Shown here one piece after another: positions 1 to 11,765 of a DNA stretch of 64,000 nucleotides. The DNA comes from Ampelomyces quisqualis (Eukaryota > Ascomycota > Dothideomycetes > Pleosporales > Phaeosphaeriaceae). The DNA is taken from the NCBI GenBank assembly GCA_018398575.1, contig JAGTXZ010000003.1:1922001-1986000 (forward strand), read 5' to 3'. Position 1 is the first letter of the stretch; every line of letters starts with the position of its first letter. The position numbers and the translations under genes were made by a program. The notes under the pieces were generated by a model. It was not told the origin of the DNA. It did not search any database and saw only the letters and a program-made list of their open reading frames with translations.

Positions 1-1631
1 GGGTATGACCTGAACTGGCTGATAGATGGACTGCCCGCGGCGCAGCTCCTGAAAGACCCCAACACAGAAGAACCATTCTACAGTCCTGGCTTTGCATTAG
101 GACAGGTCGGCGACGATAGCCCGGAGCTCAATAACCACTACGATATTGTCATCGACTACCACGAGGCCAGCGCGAACAACTATAGGGTCGTAGGCGTACT
201 TGTGGACCCGTATTCGTTGCGCGATTCAAAAATAGATGGCAATGGAAAGGCGCAGTGCGGCAGTGTCGATTCTCCCGTGGTACTGAATGAGAACGAGGCC
301 AACGCGGTCACATTCACCTACGACGTGTACTGGAGGCTGAGCACAACGCCGTTTGCGACAAGATGGGACAATTATCTCCATGTCTACGATCCAAAGATCC
401 ACTGGTTTTCTCTCGTCAACTCGGCGGTCATTGTGGTTTTCCTCGTAGCCATGGTTAGCACAATCCTCGTTCGAACTCTAAAGAAGGACATTGCAAGGTA
501 CAACCGCCTGGACCAGTTCGCGCTCGAGGACTTTGGCGAGAATGGCGAGGTTGAGGACGGTGTAGCTGAAGATTCTGGCTGGAAGCTTGTCCACGGAGAT
601 GTCTTTAGGTCTCCCAAGAATCCTCTGCTATTGTCGGTTCTTGTAGGCAATGGAGCTCAGCTATTTGCCATGACCGCCTTGACCATTGGTAAGCCATGGT
701 AAATGATATTGAGAGACACCCATTAACGTTTACACAGCATTCGCTCTTCTTGGCTTCCTCTCTCCTAGCAACCGCGGCGCCCTTGGAACGGTCATCATCA
801 TCTTCTACACCCTCTTCGGCTTTGTCGGGGGATACGTCTCCGCTCGCACATACAAGTTCTTCCACGGTGAATCTTGGAAACTCTGCTTCATCTGCACGCC
901 TGTCGCGCTGCCAGGCCTTGTATTCGCAATATTCTTCCTCCTCAACTTGTTCGTATGGGGTCGCGGTGCTTCTGGGGCAGTACCTTTCACCACTATGCTT
1001 GTTATCGTTCTCATCTGGTTCATTATATCGGTTCCTCTCAGCGTTACTGGCAGCTGGCTTGGCTTCAAACAAGCTGCGATCGAGCCTCCAGTCCGCACGA
1101 ATCAGATCCCGCGCCAAATACCACCCGCCGGTGGATACCTCCGACCTCTTCCGTCCATGGCTTTAGCAGGCGTTCTCCCTTTTGGCGCCATTTTCGTCGA
1201 GCTCTACTTCATCATGAACTCCATCTGGTTCTCGAAAGTATACTACATGTTTGGTTTCCTCTTCCTCTGCTTTGGACTGATGATCATCACCGCCGCAGCC
1301 GTCACGGTCTTGATGATCTATTTCCTCTTGTGCGCAGAAAACTACCATTGGCAGTGGAGAAGCTTCTTCGCTGCAGGCGCAAGCGCAGGTTATGTGTTTG
1401 CAAGTTGCCTACTCTATTGGATCAAGGATGTCAGCTGGACAAGCTGGACTAGTGGCGTAGTGTATCTAGGATACAGTGCTTTGTTAAGCAGTTTGGTGTT
1501 CGTGCTGACTGGTAAGCGCTCAATGTCTTGGCATTTCAGATCCTTCAACTAAACCACATTTAGGTACCATTGGTTTTTTCGCTAGTTGGTTGTTCGTCAT
1601 GAAAATCTACAGATCCATCAAGGTAGACTAG
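1..1631 (+). CDS. EMP70: Transmembrane 9 superfamily (EMP70/nonaspanin) protein, 5' partial
   Basis: C-terminal part of an endomembrane nonaspanin; the gene begins before the window. Exons read 1-688, 738-1511 and 1564-1631, with introns of 49 and 52 bp, both in phase 1. The visible protein starts in the lumenal domain, which has the usual variable-acidic stretch, then has one membrane span near nt 415-475, a charged cytosolic loop, and a run of eight or so hydrophobic spans, including the family segment around GFLSPSNRGALG. It ends in IKVD-stop; a KxD/E tail is the known Golgi-retention signal of this family, which binds coatomer. Family members work in Golgi/endosome sorting and cell adhesion. 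Fungi carry up to three paralogues, and I cannot tell which this is. The neighbour on its 3' side is convergent. Family call very secure. Confidence 0.95.
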
Positions 1632-1949
1632 TTGGCCTGACTCGACCTTGATGCAACTGAGGTGTTCATAAACCGGCCATCCCTCCCATCAGGATGGCAG
1701 TAAGGTATTCTATTGTATGCATAGCTAGTCTTGATTAGCGTTCAGGCGTCGATCACTCCCAGCATATTGGTTGAGCAGGGGTTTGAATTAGAATGTTACA
1801 TCACGACGTTATCGACGGCTTTATCTGGTCTTCATTTCAAATCTAGTACGTTCATGTCTACTAATCGAATGCTCCACAGTATTACCGCTACCGAGGAATC
1901 ATAAAATAGGAAGGGCGGGCACAGACTGTATTGAGCAAGAAATGAGCTG
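1632..1949. other. Convergent intergenic spacer
   Basis: 318 bp between the stop codons of two genes that face each other. It must hold both 3' untranslated regions and polyadenylation sites. I see no open frame or repeat worth reporting. Confidence 0.6.
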
Positions 1950-3493
1950 TCACAAAACAAATCGGAATAGCGGACCATAATTCTCAAGGCCAGCTTCGCA
2001 CTTGCCTTGACCTCTTGCGACCGCCTCTTGTATAGCTTGCTTCTGCTGAGCCAATGTACCGTACTCTCGATCCAGCTTTCTGTTCTCCCACACAAGCAAA
2101 GTTCGCAATAGCAGCGCGAGGAAGCAGAAAAAGAACATAAACGCAGCGCACACAGCATGTCCTTTTACATACTGCGGGCCCTCGGACGAGGGATACATTC
2201 TCGTTCCTAGCAAAGGTCCACACTGTCCCACCATGTTAAGTATAACTATTCCAGCACCTCGTCGTGTATCCGACCCCTGATTGTTAGTCACCCAGGGCAA
2301 GATATTGCCGATCGCGGGGAAGATGCCAGCAGCTGCGAGGAAGACGCCCAAGTACTTTGCGCCCACGGAATGAGCGGCTGCGAGGATCACGTAGCCTGTT
2401 CCGCCGATTGCGGTCAAGATGGCGATGGTGATGCCGCGCTGATGGGTCCGGTCGGCGATGTATGTCGTAGCAATGACGACAAGGAAGGAGAGGAAGAATG
2501 GCGGTGCGGTCAAGCCTTGAGCGTTGATCGAACTGAATCCCATCTCTTTTAATATTGTTGGCAGAAAAACAGGCAACGAGGAGAATGCAACGTTCCCGGA
2601 GAAGTACATCAGCTGAGAATACGTCAGTCTTGTGCACGGTTTGTAACGTTCAAGATACGTACCCCCAGAATCCACCCTTTGATGTCCTTGAGACCCTCTC
2701 CAACCTCTTTCCACTCGATGCCTCCTATCCTCGTAGCAGTACCAGCTTGGAGCACCCCCCTTCTCCTCGCAACATCCTTTTCTTCTTCCGTCAAAAATCT
2801 CGCCTTCTCGGGACTATCCGGCAAAAAGAACCACGCCACAATCGCCATACACACCGTCGGCAACCCTTCCACCAAAAACAATACCCTCCACTTCGCCAAA
2901 GCCGGCTTCCCGCTTGTAATTCCATACGCCAACGCCCCAGCAAACGTATTCGCCAACGGCGCAGCAGAAAGAAACAAGCCCGCCCTCAAACCTACTTCAT
3001 GTCGCAAGTAGAAGAACGACAGCAAATACGGTACTCCAGGCCCATACGCGACTTCAAATGCACCCATCAAGAACCTCAACGCCATCATACCGCCCCAATT
3101 TTGCGTAGCTGCTTGCGCAGTCGATACTACGCCCCACCCCAGCACGCAAAACGCTGCCCAGCGATGCGGCGGCACGACTTTCCACATGATCGCTAGGAAG
3201 CCGAACAAGATGTATGAAATATAAAAGACGGTCAACAACCAGTCGTACTCTGGGGATGTGAGATGTAAGTCTTCTGCCATGCCTGCGATGCGCGCGTTGC
3301 CGATGTTGGAGCGGTCTAGGAAGGCGAGTAGGTATAGCGCGGAGAGGAGGGGGAGGAGGTGCATGTCGAGTTTGCGGCGGACGCGGGTGGATAGGATTGG
3401 GTCGAGGGCAGTTTCGACATGGTTGGATTCGAGCTGTGTGGGTGCGACGTGTTTGTCGTTTGTGGTACCGTTTTTGGGTTGGAAGAAAGGCAT
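1950..3493 (-). CDS. Major facilitator transporter, anion:cation symporter (Dal5/Tna1-like) family
   Basis: Plasma-membrane proton-coupled permease of the fungal ACS family, whose known members move allantoate, nicotinate, pantothenate or similar small organic anions. Exons 3493-2663 and 2612-1950, one 50-bp phase-0 intron, 497 aa. The N-terminus is hydrophilic, then spans begin with the family hallmark LYLLAFLDRSNIGNA (about residues 54-68). The DWLLTVFYISYI segment of TM2 follows, and a long central loop holds the sequence FFLPDSPEKARFLTEEE. The second half gives the remaining spans and a charged tail. The first ATG in frame is at 3493; the open frame runs two codons further up without an ATG. 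Substrate cannot be read from sequence. It stands alone, with no enzyme cluster beside it. Confidence 0.9.
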
Positions 3494-4465
3494 CTTCAAA
3501 TCACTCGCAGGTGCGATGATTCAGTCTCCAAGAAGAATAAACTAAGACGGGAAACCAAAATAATAATAGAGAAGAAATCAAGAAGAAAGCGGAAACAAGC
3601 CTGCACAAGCTTGTCTGCCGAGTAAGCTTGACACTAGAGGTGCAGCAGTGCGGCGTTGCATACTACCTAGTGTTGCTTAGGATCAGCGTCGCGGGATGCT
3701 GGTTGGGGAAAGGCTCGAGAGGGACACTTGGTGGGTTTTAGGGGAACGCCGCGGGGCGAAGCGGATACTCGGGCCCAACGGTTTCTTTGAAAATGAGTCG
3801 CCGTTGGGCTCGAGTACCAGTTGGCTTCCGTGTGCATCTGATCTGGTGTACATGGAGCTGGTAGCGCTTGCTGGCGCATAGGAGCGAAAATGATATTTGG
3901 GAACAGGGGCCGTACATCGTAGAGTCATGTGACCAAGATCAAGTGCCTCCTAGGTAGGCACAGCTGTATACTGTATATACAGGGTTATCCTCTGTTCGAA
4001 GAACCCTACTCAATACAATCAACGTGTACCTCAAGCTTATTGTTTCATGAATGACTATGACTTGAGAGGTGACGCTCATTTGCTCTAATCTGATATCAGT
4101 TGAGTTGATTCAAATTGTCGTTGTACAGTGAGCCCTGCGATTTTCGCTCGTATGCGCCAGGAACCAGTATGGCACACAGGCAGTGCGGTTTCTGATGCTT
4201 CGGTCGAGGTGTGCCAAAGGGCAAAGCTGGAGAGGTCATGCAGCAACATCTCGTCGACCTCGAAGATTATTCAGATGGCTTACCTTACCCGTGCCAGACA
4301 TTCCACGGCGTCACATTTTTTCTGATTACCTTGCAAAGTCCTCCCTGTTTCGAAAGTCTCACGATTGCACCGTGAATATGATGCCATATCCAACCATTTC
4401 ATTCATTGCCTTTCCTCAGCACACCATGTATATTCGTACAATTTCCAGAGTAACTCCTCATCTCT
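3494..4465. other. Intergenic region upstream of the MFS transporter
   Basis: 972 bp between the MFS start and the stop of the next minus-strand gene. It has short overlapping frames on both strands with no recognisable product. There is a small inverted repeat around 3943-3961 (6-nt arms) followed by an AT-rich stretch with TATA-like sequence near 3970. I call no gene here. Confidence 0.5.
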
Positions 4466-5308
4466 TCAAACAGCCAAATGCATCATCTGTTGTCCCTGCC
4501 CAACCTGCGGCCCCAGCCTAGGTAACGGCTTCATCTTCTGATTCTGCACCGGCACCCTCTTTCCCTGGCCCGGAAGTGTATTCGTACCCGGATACGCCTT
4601 CTTACCCGCGTCTCCACCAGCCTTCTTCTGCTCCGTAGGCGGCGTAAATGGCTTCAATTGTCCGGGCTTGACGGCGGACTTCTTGTCTGAAGGGAAGGAG
4701 TTGCCGCCGTATGGCTTCGGGAGAGAATTCGATCGCGTGTTGCCGGTTGGGTACGGCTTTGGCGTGTTTCCGAGCCGGGACACTTTGGGTGCGGAAGGTG
4801 CGCCTGTAAGAACTTTTTGTCCACCGCCTACGACGCCTCCAGTTACGCCTCCCAGAGACTTCTTTGCGCCACCTGTGACTGCCTTCTTTGCGCCGCTGAC
4901 TTGGTTTCCACCAGGGTATTTGTTCGTACCGAGCGGCTTGGGGCCCACAGACTTGTATGAGCCGGTGCTTGGCTTGTTCGACGCAGGTAGTGAATTTGAC
5001 CGCTTGACTACTGGTTTGTGGGCTGTCGATGGAAGAGCTTTTGGTGATGGTTGGTATGTATGGCCAGAGATAGCACCCCCATATCCTGTGGCTTTCTTCT
5101 CGATGCCTGCATGGTATTAGTTGACAGAACCTGCGGAATTTAACAGTGTTTCGCAGCACCTACCGTTTCCCACGCTTCGTCCTCCATTTTCGATCATATC
5201 ACCCGCTTTGATCAACGCGTTTCCAGCAAAATCTCCTGCGCTCCGCGTGCCTGCCTCCACAAAGCCCTCTACTGAATTCCATATGATATTCTGGATAAAT
5301 CCTGCCAT
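4466..5308 (-). CDS. Hypothetical Gly/Lys/Pro-rich basic protein
   Basis: Unrecognised protein of 261 aa. Exon 1 5308-5164, intron of 57 bp in phase 1 (donor GTAGGT), exon 2 5106-4466. The N-terminal 48 residues look like an ordered amphipathic segment: MAGFIQNIIWNSVEG, then a Gly/Ala stretch with AGDFAGNALIKAGDMIE. After the intron the protein is low-complexity, rich in Gly, Lys, Pro, Ser and Asn, with repeated short KPxP/PYG-type elements, so it is probably disordered. No signal peptide or membrane span is obvious. Two long frames lie on the opposite strand, but the minus frame has a clean ATG, a good intron and coherent composition. No function is proposed. Confidence 0.7.
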
Positions 5309-5843
5309 GTTCGGATTGTGTCAGACTTGACGAGACAATTTGTCGGTGATAATGTGAAGCAACGCGAATCGCAGAGATCCGGCCATGTGATGCTCCATGA
5401 TGCACTTTGCGCCACACAAGCTCAACCCTGTTTCCAACCTTGAGATCCCCGTCGCCGCCCCCGCGATGACGTATATTGTGGAACAGGTGCATACCAGGGT
5501 AGAACGGGCTGGAACTGAAGTATGTCAGGGCTGCCGTAGTCTGACGCGTTCATTTCGATCGCTGTGTGATGTTGATTGCATTAGTACTTCATATTGGATG
5601 TAGAATTCCGATATCTATGTCTGAACAACTCAAATTTCCTATGCTGCACATGTGAACATACCTAGGAGTATTTGCAGCAATATTGAAGAGCAGATGCTCC
5701 TTGCCAATTGCCTCTTGGAATACTGTTCAATGATTATTCGTAGCTAGTAATACATGGTTGGTGACTATTCAGCTCACGACCCATCCCAGAGCCTTAAACC
5801 CGCCGCAAGAACGCCTGAAATTGGAACAAAAATGAAGTTTACA
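5309..5843. other. Intergenic spacer between two minus-strand genes
   Basis: 535 bp that should contain the promoter of the small Gly/Lys/Pro-rich gene and the 3' end of the acyltransferase gene. I see no open frame or repeat of note. Confidence 0.5.
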
Positions 5844-8053
5844 TCATAGCTTCCTGGTAGCCGTATTTGGACTTGTGAGTTTGGTTGAAGCGGCGACTGG
5901 CTTCTTCATTGTGCCAATTGGCGTACGACCCTTCTTTGCAGCTAGTTTCGGAGGTCCGTTCAGTTTCGTAGGGCCAGTGGAGTTCAAAGTTGATGTGGTA
6001 GGCTTCGCTGGTGTCGAAGTCGCTTTGGTTGCCAAACTGCTTTTTGTTGGTTGTCGTGATTCAGGTTTCGTCTCCACTGTCATTACACCACTTGGACTGA
6101 TTTTGATTGGCACACCAGAGACTGTCATGATGGTCGAGTCTTTCTTCTTTCGGGCTTCTTCAATCTCGCTATTCTCTATCTTGACTCTCATGCCATTCTT
6201 CAGAACGACAATGCTAGTCTTCTTGGCGTCCTCAATCTCTGTCTTTGGAACCTTGATCGTTACTCCGGAAGCTAGTTTGACTTCTTTCATCGGGCCACTA
6301 GATGTTGCGGTCTTCGATGCCACTGCGGGCTTGCCGGATATTGGTGATGCTTTCTTCATGTTTAGAGTCGATTGCTTCGCTTTTATTGGTGCTGCCGCTC
6401 GTCTCATTGTAGTTGGACCGTTTACCGTAGTTTGCGCCTTTCGAGGTGCGGATGCCGTCGGCGCTACCATAGTCCTTGTGGGTGCCTGTGGTAGTGCGGT
6501 GCTTGCTCGTCTATACCCACCAGGCATCACTGCACCGCTCTTCATAGCTGTCTCTTTCACCAGCTTGGCCAAATTTTCCTGCGTCAACCTCTGAACTTCC
6601 GTCATGTGTTGAGGCTCAGCTGCTTGCTGCGCGCCCATTTTCGCAGCACCCTCAATCATCTTCTCCAACTCCTCGGGGCTAGGAAGTCCCTTCATTTCGC
6701 CATTCTGTCCCAATAATGTCTTAATGTGTTGCTCGAAGAATTCTTTTCCTCCAGGTATAGGCAGATCCTCGGGTGAGGCTCCATAAGCGACGGTCAAAGC
6801 CATCATAACGCTAGTGATTGGCGCAAAGATCTTGACAAACTCATTCCAGTTCCCAGACTTGACCTCGGTCTCGATTTGCACGGCTGGTCGAGGCACACTT
6901 CGGACGCTCTTTCCTCCTTGTGAGCTCCCACCATCCATATCGAGATGATCCTTCCAGAAGTCTTCTGCTGGAAAGCGATTGTTGCGGTTAAAGTATTCGA
7001 GCATGTAATCTTTCTCTCGCCATCTGTTTCGGAGCCAGACTTCAAAGGCTTTGGTGTTGTGAATGGGAATTAAGTCGATGCGGAATCGGCGCCAGTGCAT
7101 ATTGACTGACTTGGGAGGACGTCCTTCGAAGAATGTAGACCGTAAGGTGAAGATGTCTTGACCAAATTGACCGGGCGGAACACCTTCGTAGGCAATGGTG
7201 CAGTCGTAAAGCCATTCGGTGGTGTCTTGTAGCTCGTTCAAGCAGAATTTAAGCCCAGTGCTGCGTGGCAGAAGCTGATGCTTCATGTCCTGCAATCCGT
7301 TCTTCTCGGCCCATTTCTTACTCTTGTCCCTTGTAGTTGCGGAAAGGTTAGTGCCTTCCGGAAATATGATGAGCCACATTGGGTCATTAAGCTTGTTGAG
7401 TTTCCCGAGATGCTTCTTGAATGTCCGTTGGTCTTCCTCCCAGTTCCGTGCCAAGAAGATGAAGTTGTAGAACTGAGCACTCCATCCAATGATCGGGATG
7501 TTCCTAAGTGACTCTTTCAAGATAATATAGATGAAGCCATGCATACTGTTCGTATATGCGATCCACCATAAATACAGCCAATCAGTATACAGCTGGTGGT
7601 TTGCCATCAAGACCATACGATCTGCGAAGTTGCATTGCAAGCTTCCATCCTTCTTCTTGGTCATCTGGCCTACCATACTGGAGTCACCACTAACTCTTAC
7701 GACAGTAGGAGCCCACCATTGAGTGAGACATGTGACGAGGATGGCGAAGCTCTCCTTGGTGTATGCCATGTAGCCATCATAGAATTGAGGATCTATGAGC
7801 TTCAATGGAGCCCCCAAGAACTGTGAAGCACTTATTCTGCGATACTGTTAGCGTTTTACTGATAACTGTCGAGTGAAGCTACGTACGCCAGGACTCCAGA
7901 TAGAAACGTCGACGCCAGCGTGAACGCTCTTTCTGCCTGTGTCAACTCTCCATAGCGTGGTGGACCAGCAGGATGCGCTGCGATGTTGTCTTTCGATACG
8001 CGTAGTCCAGCTCCAAGGTCATCTCGCCCCTTCTTCTTGAGTGCTGGCGACAT
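5844..8053 (-). CDS. Lysophospholipid acyltransferase (PlsC/LPLAT family) with long repeat-bearing C-terminal tail
   Basis: Probable ER-membrane acyltransferase that moves an acyl chain from acyl-CoA to a lysophospholipid, of the AGPAT/LPGAT1 and yeast Cst26 type. Exons 8053-7887 and 7836-5844, 50-bp phase-2 intron, 719 aa. The N-terminus has a hydrophobic segment near residues 40-60. The catalytic H-x4-D motif lies in NHQLYTDW (His about 136, Asp about 141), and the FPEGTNLS motif is at about 214-221. A conserved C-terminal part of the domain, with the WLRNRWREKDYMLEYF segment, follows. A hydrophobic stretch (ITSVMMALTVAYGAS) precedes a tail of roughly 300 residues rich in Lys, Thr, Pro, Ala and Ser. 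The tail holds two clear and one weaker copy of a 23-25 residue repeat (nt 6284 to about 6090). The acyltransferase call is firm; the substrate is not known. Confidence 0.92.
6090..6284 (-). repeat. Coding repeat in the acyltransferase tail
   Basis: Residues about 574-640 of the acyltransferase contain two adjacent units that share a pattern: two or three Val/Leu/Ile, a Gly, then (Val/Ile)-Lys-(Val/Ile), two or three residues, then Glu-Ile-Glu-(Asp/Glu)-Ala-(Lys/Arg)-Lys. A third unit keeps only the first half (Val-Ser-Gly-Val-Pro-Ile-Lys-Ile). The pattern suggests a beta-hairpin followed by a short acidic helix. Confidence 0.7.
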
Positions 8054-8514
8054 GGTGGGATCTGTGCAGCCGTTGGAAGTCGTTGTTCAGACGAGCATGG
8101 CTATTAGAGAGTCCCATCACACGTCAATCGCGGAAACGATCGAGAACAGGATGGAGCCCCAGTGATCGGTTGGATATCCCTGTTGTCGTGCCGCTGACAT
8201 GACGTAGCGTGTGGCGCTTGCTTCCCACTTCTGTGCCACCCCAAGTCAAGATATCGACGTCCCCGGGATAGCACCCCTTAGGTCATCGCTGTCCGTTATA
8301 CAAACTCGTACCTTTACCGCAAAAGTCTCCTCGTTATCCCTAACTTTGCCATCTGTGAAAAACATTCCTATTACAGGTCAGTCTTCACTTCTCCTAGCTC
8401 TCATCTAGCGCTGCAGGACCATCGACGTATGCCGAGTCTTGCACGCGAGCAGACGCGTACTAACAATCTGAAGCACTTTCAAACTCAAACAATACTCCAA
8501 AACTTCGAGTCAAG
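8054..8514. promoter_or_regulatory. Divergent promoter region
   Basis: 461 bp between the acyltransferase gene (leftward) and the small hypothetical gene at 8515 (rightward). It must supply both promoters. I see no TATA box or specific operator I would defend. Confidence 0.4.
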
Positions 8515-9200
8515 ATGCCCGCTGCTTCAGTGGCCTCCGCGCCCGTCAACCGTACAGCCAACCGTACAGCAGCTTCGCGGACAAAGAAGCCTGTCCAGAA
8601 CGGCACCAAGAAGGCACAATCAGCAACAAATGGCGCTACCAACGGAGCACAGCCGCGAATGTCGCCATACACGATAATGGCCTCGAGGATTGCAAACCGT
8701 GTCGCCGAGATGGCCGAAAACATGACGTTTGTCGAGCGTGAGAGGTAAGTTCGTCCTTCTGGTTTATGTACGCTACCGGTATGTTAGCGGCCGTTGAGCG
8801 CAACGGTACACTACCCAATGGCCACTGGCCCTACCGATCTAATCTGTCTAAAATCAAAACATTCGTGTCTAACGTGAATCACAGGCCTGGTCAACAGCAG
8901 CAACAAGAGCAACCTGCTCCGTCTGTCAAGTCGGCCGCCAAGAAGCCTCCACGGAAGCTTGAAATGCGCCTCCCCAACAACGGCCAGTCACCCACCAATG
9001 TTACATTCAGTGCTCCCTTTCTCGACAACACCTTGTCAAAGCTTTTGACTCTGCAGAATCGCATGCTCAAGGTCAGCAACGACATTGCTGCTAGCGCCGA
9101 TGTTGACGAGCACACAAAGCAGGAGCAGTTTGCACAGAGCGCAGAGCTGTCCAGGATCATTGCGTTAATCTGCTCGGAGAAAGCAAGGCAGGGTGCTTGA
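8515..9200 (+). CDS. Hypothetical protein, 181 aa, basic N-terminus with C-terminal helix
   Basis: Not recognised. Exons 8515-8744 and 8885-9200; the 140-bp phase-2 intron is long for this window, but the GTAAGT donor and the TCACAG acceptor are good and the two frames join. The N-terminal ~45 residues are Ala/Thr/Asn/Lys-rich and probably disordered. Residues about 50-77 form a likely helix (ASRIANRVAEMAENMTF). After the junction comes a run of five Gln, then a basic segment. The C-terminal ~85 residues look folded and helical: FLDNTLSKLLTLQNRMLKV, an acidic loop, then a second helix ending in SEKARQGA. No membrane segment. It is divergent from the acyltransferase gene. Confidence 0.75.
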
Positions 9201-9392
9201 ACTTATGATCCGTTCACTATTGGTATTCGAAGTTTTACCGTGGTAGTTGGATTGCTTAGCAGATCTCAGTGGGTATTTTGAGTTAGCCATATGACAAAAA
9301 TTTCTCATACGCGGGCATTATGTAGTGTACGAATATCGCCGAAGCAATCAATCAGAGAATGGCGTTTTCTTTGGATTCATCAACAACAAGTC

Positions 9393-10537
9393 TCACCTCT
9401 TCGTCCTCGCTGCTTGCTCCCCAGCTAATCGCATTTTTGCTCGAATACTCTTTGAGCCTCCGAGTTTCGGTCCTTTGGGCGGTTCTTTCGCGCCTTTGGC
9501 TAGTAGAGCTGGTACAGCCTTGCGCGGTTGCTTTCGTGCGTCCTCGACTGACTCGTAATAGTCTGCTTGGAATTGTGCCAATACCGCTTCATCGTTCGCT
9601 GCGGGGCCCGCGTGAGGGTCGGCTGGTGCTTGTGCATCGAAATAGTCCACTGCCGAAGTTAGTGAGTGCTTACAGAGACTCCAATGTACGTACGTTTGGA
9701 CTCGCTCAGTATTGCCTCCACCATTTGGTCGCGTCGAACGTCTTCGCTGTTTCTCCGCTTCGGAGGTCTTCGAGGCTTACCGTCCCTGCCTAGTCGTACT
9801 TTGCCAGTAGTCACTTGTTTGTACTCTCCGTTGTCGAGTCGTGTCCATCTCTCGTCGGTTCGCTTCGACACGGGCTCTATATCCACCTCTTCAATTCTTC
9901 CCATGCCTGCTGCCATACGAATGCTCTGCTCAGCGTCTGGTAGATTGTGTGTCTCGGTCGAAGGGCCAGAGTTCGATTGCGTTAGAGCAACACGGTTTTT
10001 GAGATCAGGTGCTATCTCAGCTACCGTAGCCTGTAGATGCGTGGGAATCGGCCAGCCATACTGGCGGAAGTTTTGTTCAGCTAGGCGGGCTTCTACGAAT
10101 TTCGTCCTAGTACGTTAGACAGTGCTCTTCCGCTATGCCACATTGTTCGACATGTCCACTCACATGTGCTTGTCATCTGTATCTACGACCTGTCCAGTCT
10201 GCGCAATGAACCGATTTGTATAGAGGCCTTCCCGCGGGCAATCCACCGGAGCAAGCTCGGTTCTTGTTGGCTCGCTCCTACGCGCAGCATCTTTCAGTCG
10301 GCCACGTGGGCGCTTTCGGTTGCGTAGAATGTCCTTTAGATTTGGCATCGAGTCGTCTTCGATCTGAGGCTCCACTATCGGTAAAGCTGAGTCGGTCGAT
10401 AGGTTCCTCACGTCCGGGGCTTCAGTTTCAGTTGCGGAGCGCATTTGTTCATCGGCATAAACGCGCCTCGGATGCGCGGCCTTGCGCCGCTTGAAGCGAA
10501 CAACGGGCTCTGCGCTTTCGGCATGATTATCGGCCAT
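9393..10537 (-). CDS. TLS1: Tls1/C9orf78 (Hep59) family splicing-associated protein
   Basis: Nuclear protein of the Hep_59 family. Fission yeast Tls1 and human C9orf78 bind the spliceosomal helicase Brr2 and affect splicing of selected introns, including those of telomere and silencing factors. Exons 10537-10164, 10106-9694 and 9649-9393 give 347 aa, with introns of 57 bp (phase 2) and 44 bp (phase 1). The N-terminus begins near VVRFKRRK, a family feature. A central LKDILRNRKRPRGRL block follows. Then comes the family signature VDTDDKHMTKFVEARLAEQ, which spans intron 1. The remainder is basic and partly disordered, ending in a Lys/Ala-rich tail. The ATG at 10537 is the first in frame. The second junction (ESK to DYFDAQ) is the least certain. 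Confidence 0.87.
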
Positions 10538-10741
10538 GATGAAGTCGTTCGGGTGCGCATCGTGAGTCGTGCGACGCGCCCAACGACACCGAGGCTCGCG
10601 CACGGGCTAGTTCCCGGGTTTCCCGAGTACGTCATCTTCAATGGGCATGCTACATGGAACAGCACATTACGCTGGTTCGGACTTTCAAGGTTGAGGATTC
10701 ATGGACAAATTCAAGCTACAGAAGCGATATATGCACACGCA

Positions 10742-11765
10742 TCATAAAGCGCCGTCCTTCCTCAAAGTCTCATTGCCCCATGGCTCACCGGTCAGGCAAG
10801 TCAAGCCACCAGCGGGCTCGCAGCTCTTCCTTCCGCTCAGTGGGCCTGGTGATGGTACCTGCAAGTTTCCTGCCCCAACAGATCGTCCTTGTCTGTTGAT
10901 TGCGTCCTCGCCCGCCGCACTTTTGGCAGCATTGGCACTCTTGGTGTTGAGTCCCTCGGCGCCACCCAAGTTTGCGCCAGTAGCATCAGAAGCGTGCTTG
11001 AGTGCGTTCAAGAGCGAGACGGTCGAATCGTAGGTCAGATCTTCGTAGTAGTCGTCGTTGATCTGGACCATGGGTGCGTTCGCGCATGCGCCGAGGCACT
11101 CGACTTCGGTCATGGTGAAAAGGCCGTCCTCGGTCGTCTGGCCGTGGTGGATGCCCAGAGTGTCTTCGCAGGCTTTCATGACGGCGTCGCTGTCGCGGAG
11201 CATGCATGGCGTCTACGGCGGTCAGCTGGGCGTGGTGCCTGGGGTGGTGGCGCATAAACATACCGTGGTGCAGACCTGGACGTGGAACTTGCCCGTGGGG
11301 TTCCGGTTGTACATGGTGTAGAACGTGGCCACCTCGTATACACGCATGGGTGGCATCTCCAGTATCCGTGCAACCTCGTTCATGACGCTGATGCTGGTGA
11401 AGCCGTGCTGGCGCTGGCCGAGGTCGAGGAGCGGCATGACGGCAGCTTTCTTGTATTGCGACGGATACCGCGAGACGATCTCCTTGATGAGCTCCTGGTT
11501 CTGGGCGGTGAACGCAAAGGGGATGTTCGCATTGTTGTCAGGCGTGTCGCGGTGCTGCATGCCAGGTAAGCAGTGCACTTGGAAAAGTGTGCGGCAATGA
11601 GGTTTTGGTGCATACCACAAAGAGCGAGTCGCTCCGGGCAGGGCGCGAGACACGGAAGGCCCGCCATTGAGGCCGCTGGAACTGGCGCGAAGCCCGCGGG
11701 ACACTCCTGAACAGGAACGGTGCCAGTTTCGAGCCCATGGTGGATGTTGTGTGAGTTGCGGCCAT
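10742..11765 (-). CDS. nuo-24: NADH:ubiquinone oxidoreductase 24-kDa subunit (NDUFV2/NuoE), mitochondrial
   Basis: Peripheral-arm subunit of respiratory complex I carrying the N1a [2Fe-2S] cluster. Exons 11765-11616, 11554-11264 and 11212-10742, both introns phase 0 (61 and 51 bp), 303 aa. The first ~40 residues are Arg/Ser-rich, free of acidic residues and typical of a matrix presequence. The thioredoxin-like domain follows. All four cluster ligands are present: Cys145 and Cys150 (CTTTPC, spanning intron 2), Cys186 and Cys190 (ECLGAC). The C-terminal ~90 residues are a low-complexity tail common in fungal versions. A second ATG at 11738 also has good context and may be the true start. The gene is followed 204 bp downstream by TLS1 on the same strand. 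Confidence 0.95.

Noticed and set aside
3943..3961. CCTAGG-centred inverted repeat, with similar CCTAGG sites elsewhere
   Set aside because: The arms are only 6 nt. A 6-mer should occur about 16 times in 64 kb by chance and I noticed only about seven, some inside coding sequence, so there is no enrichment.
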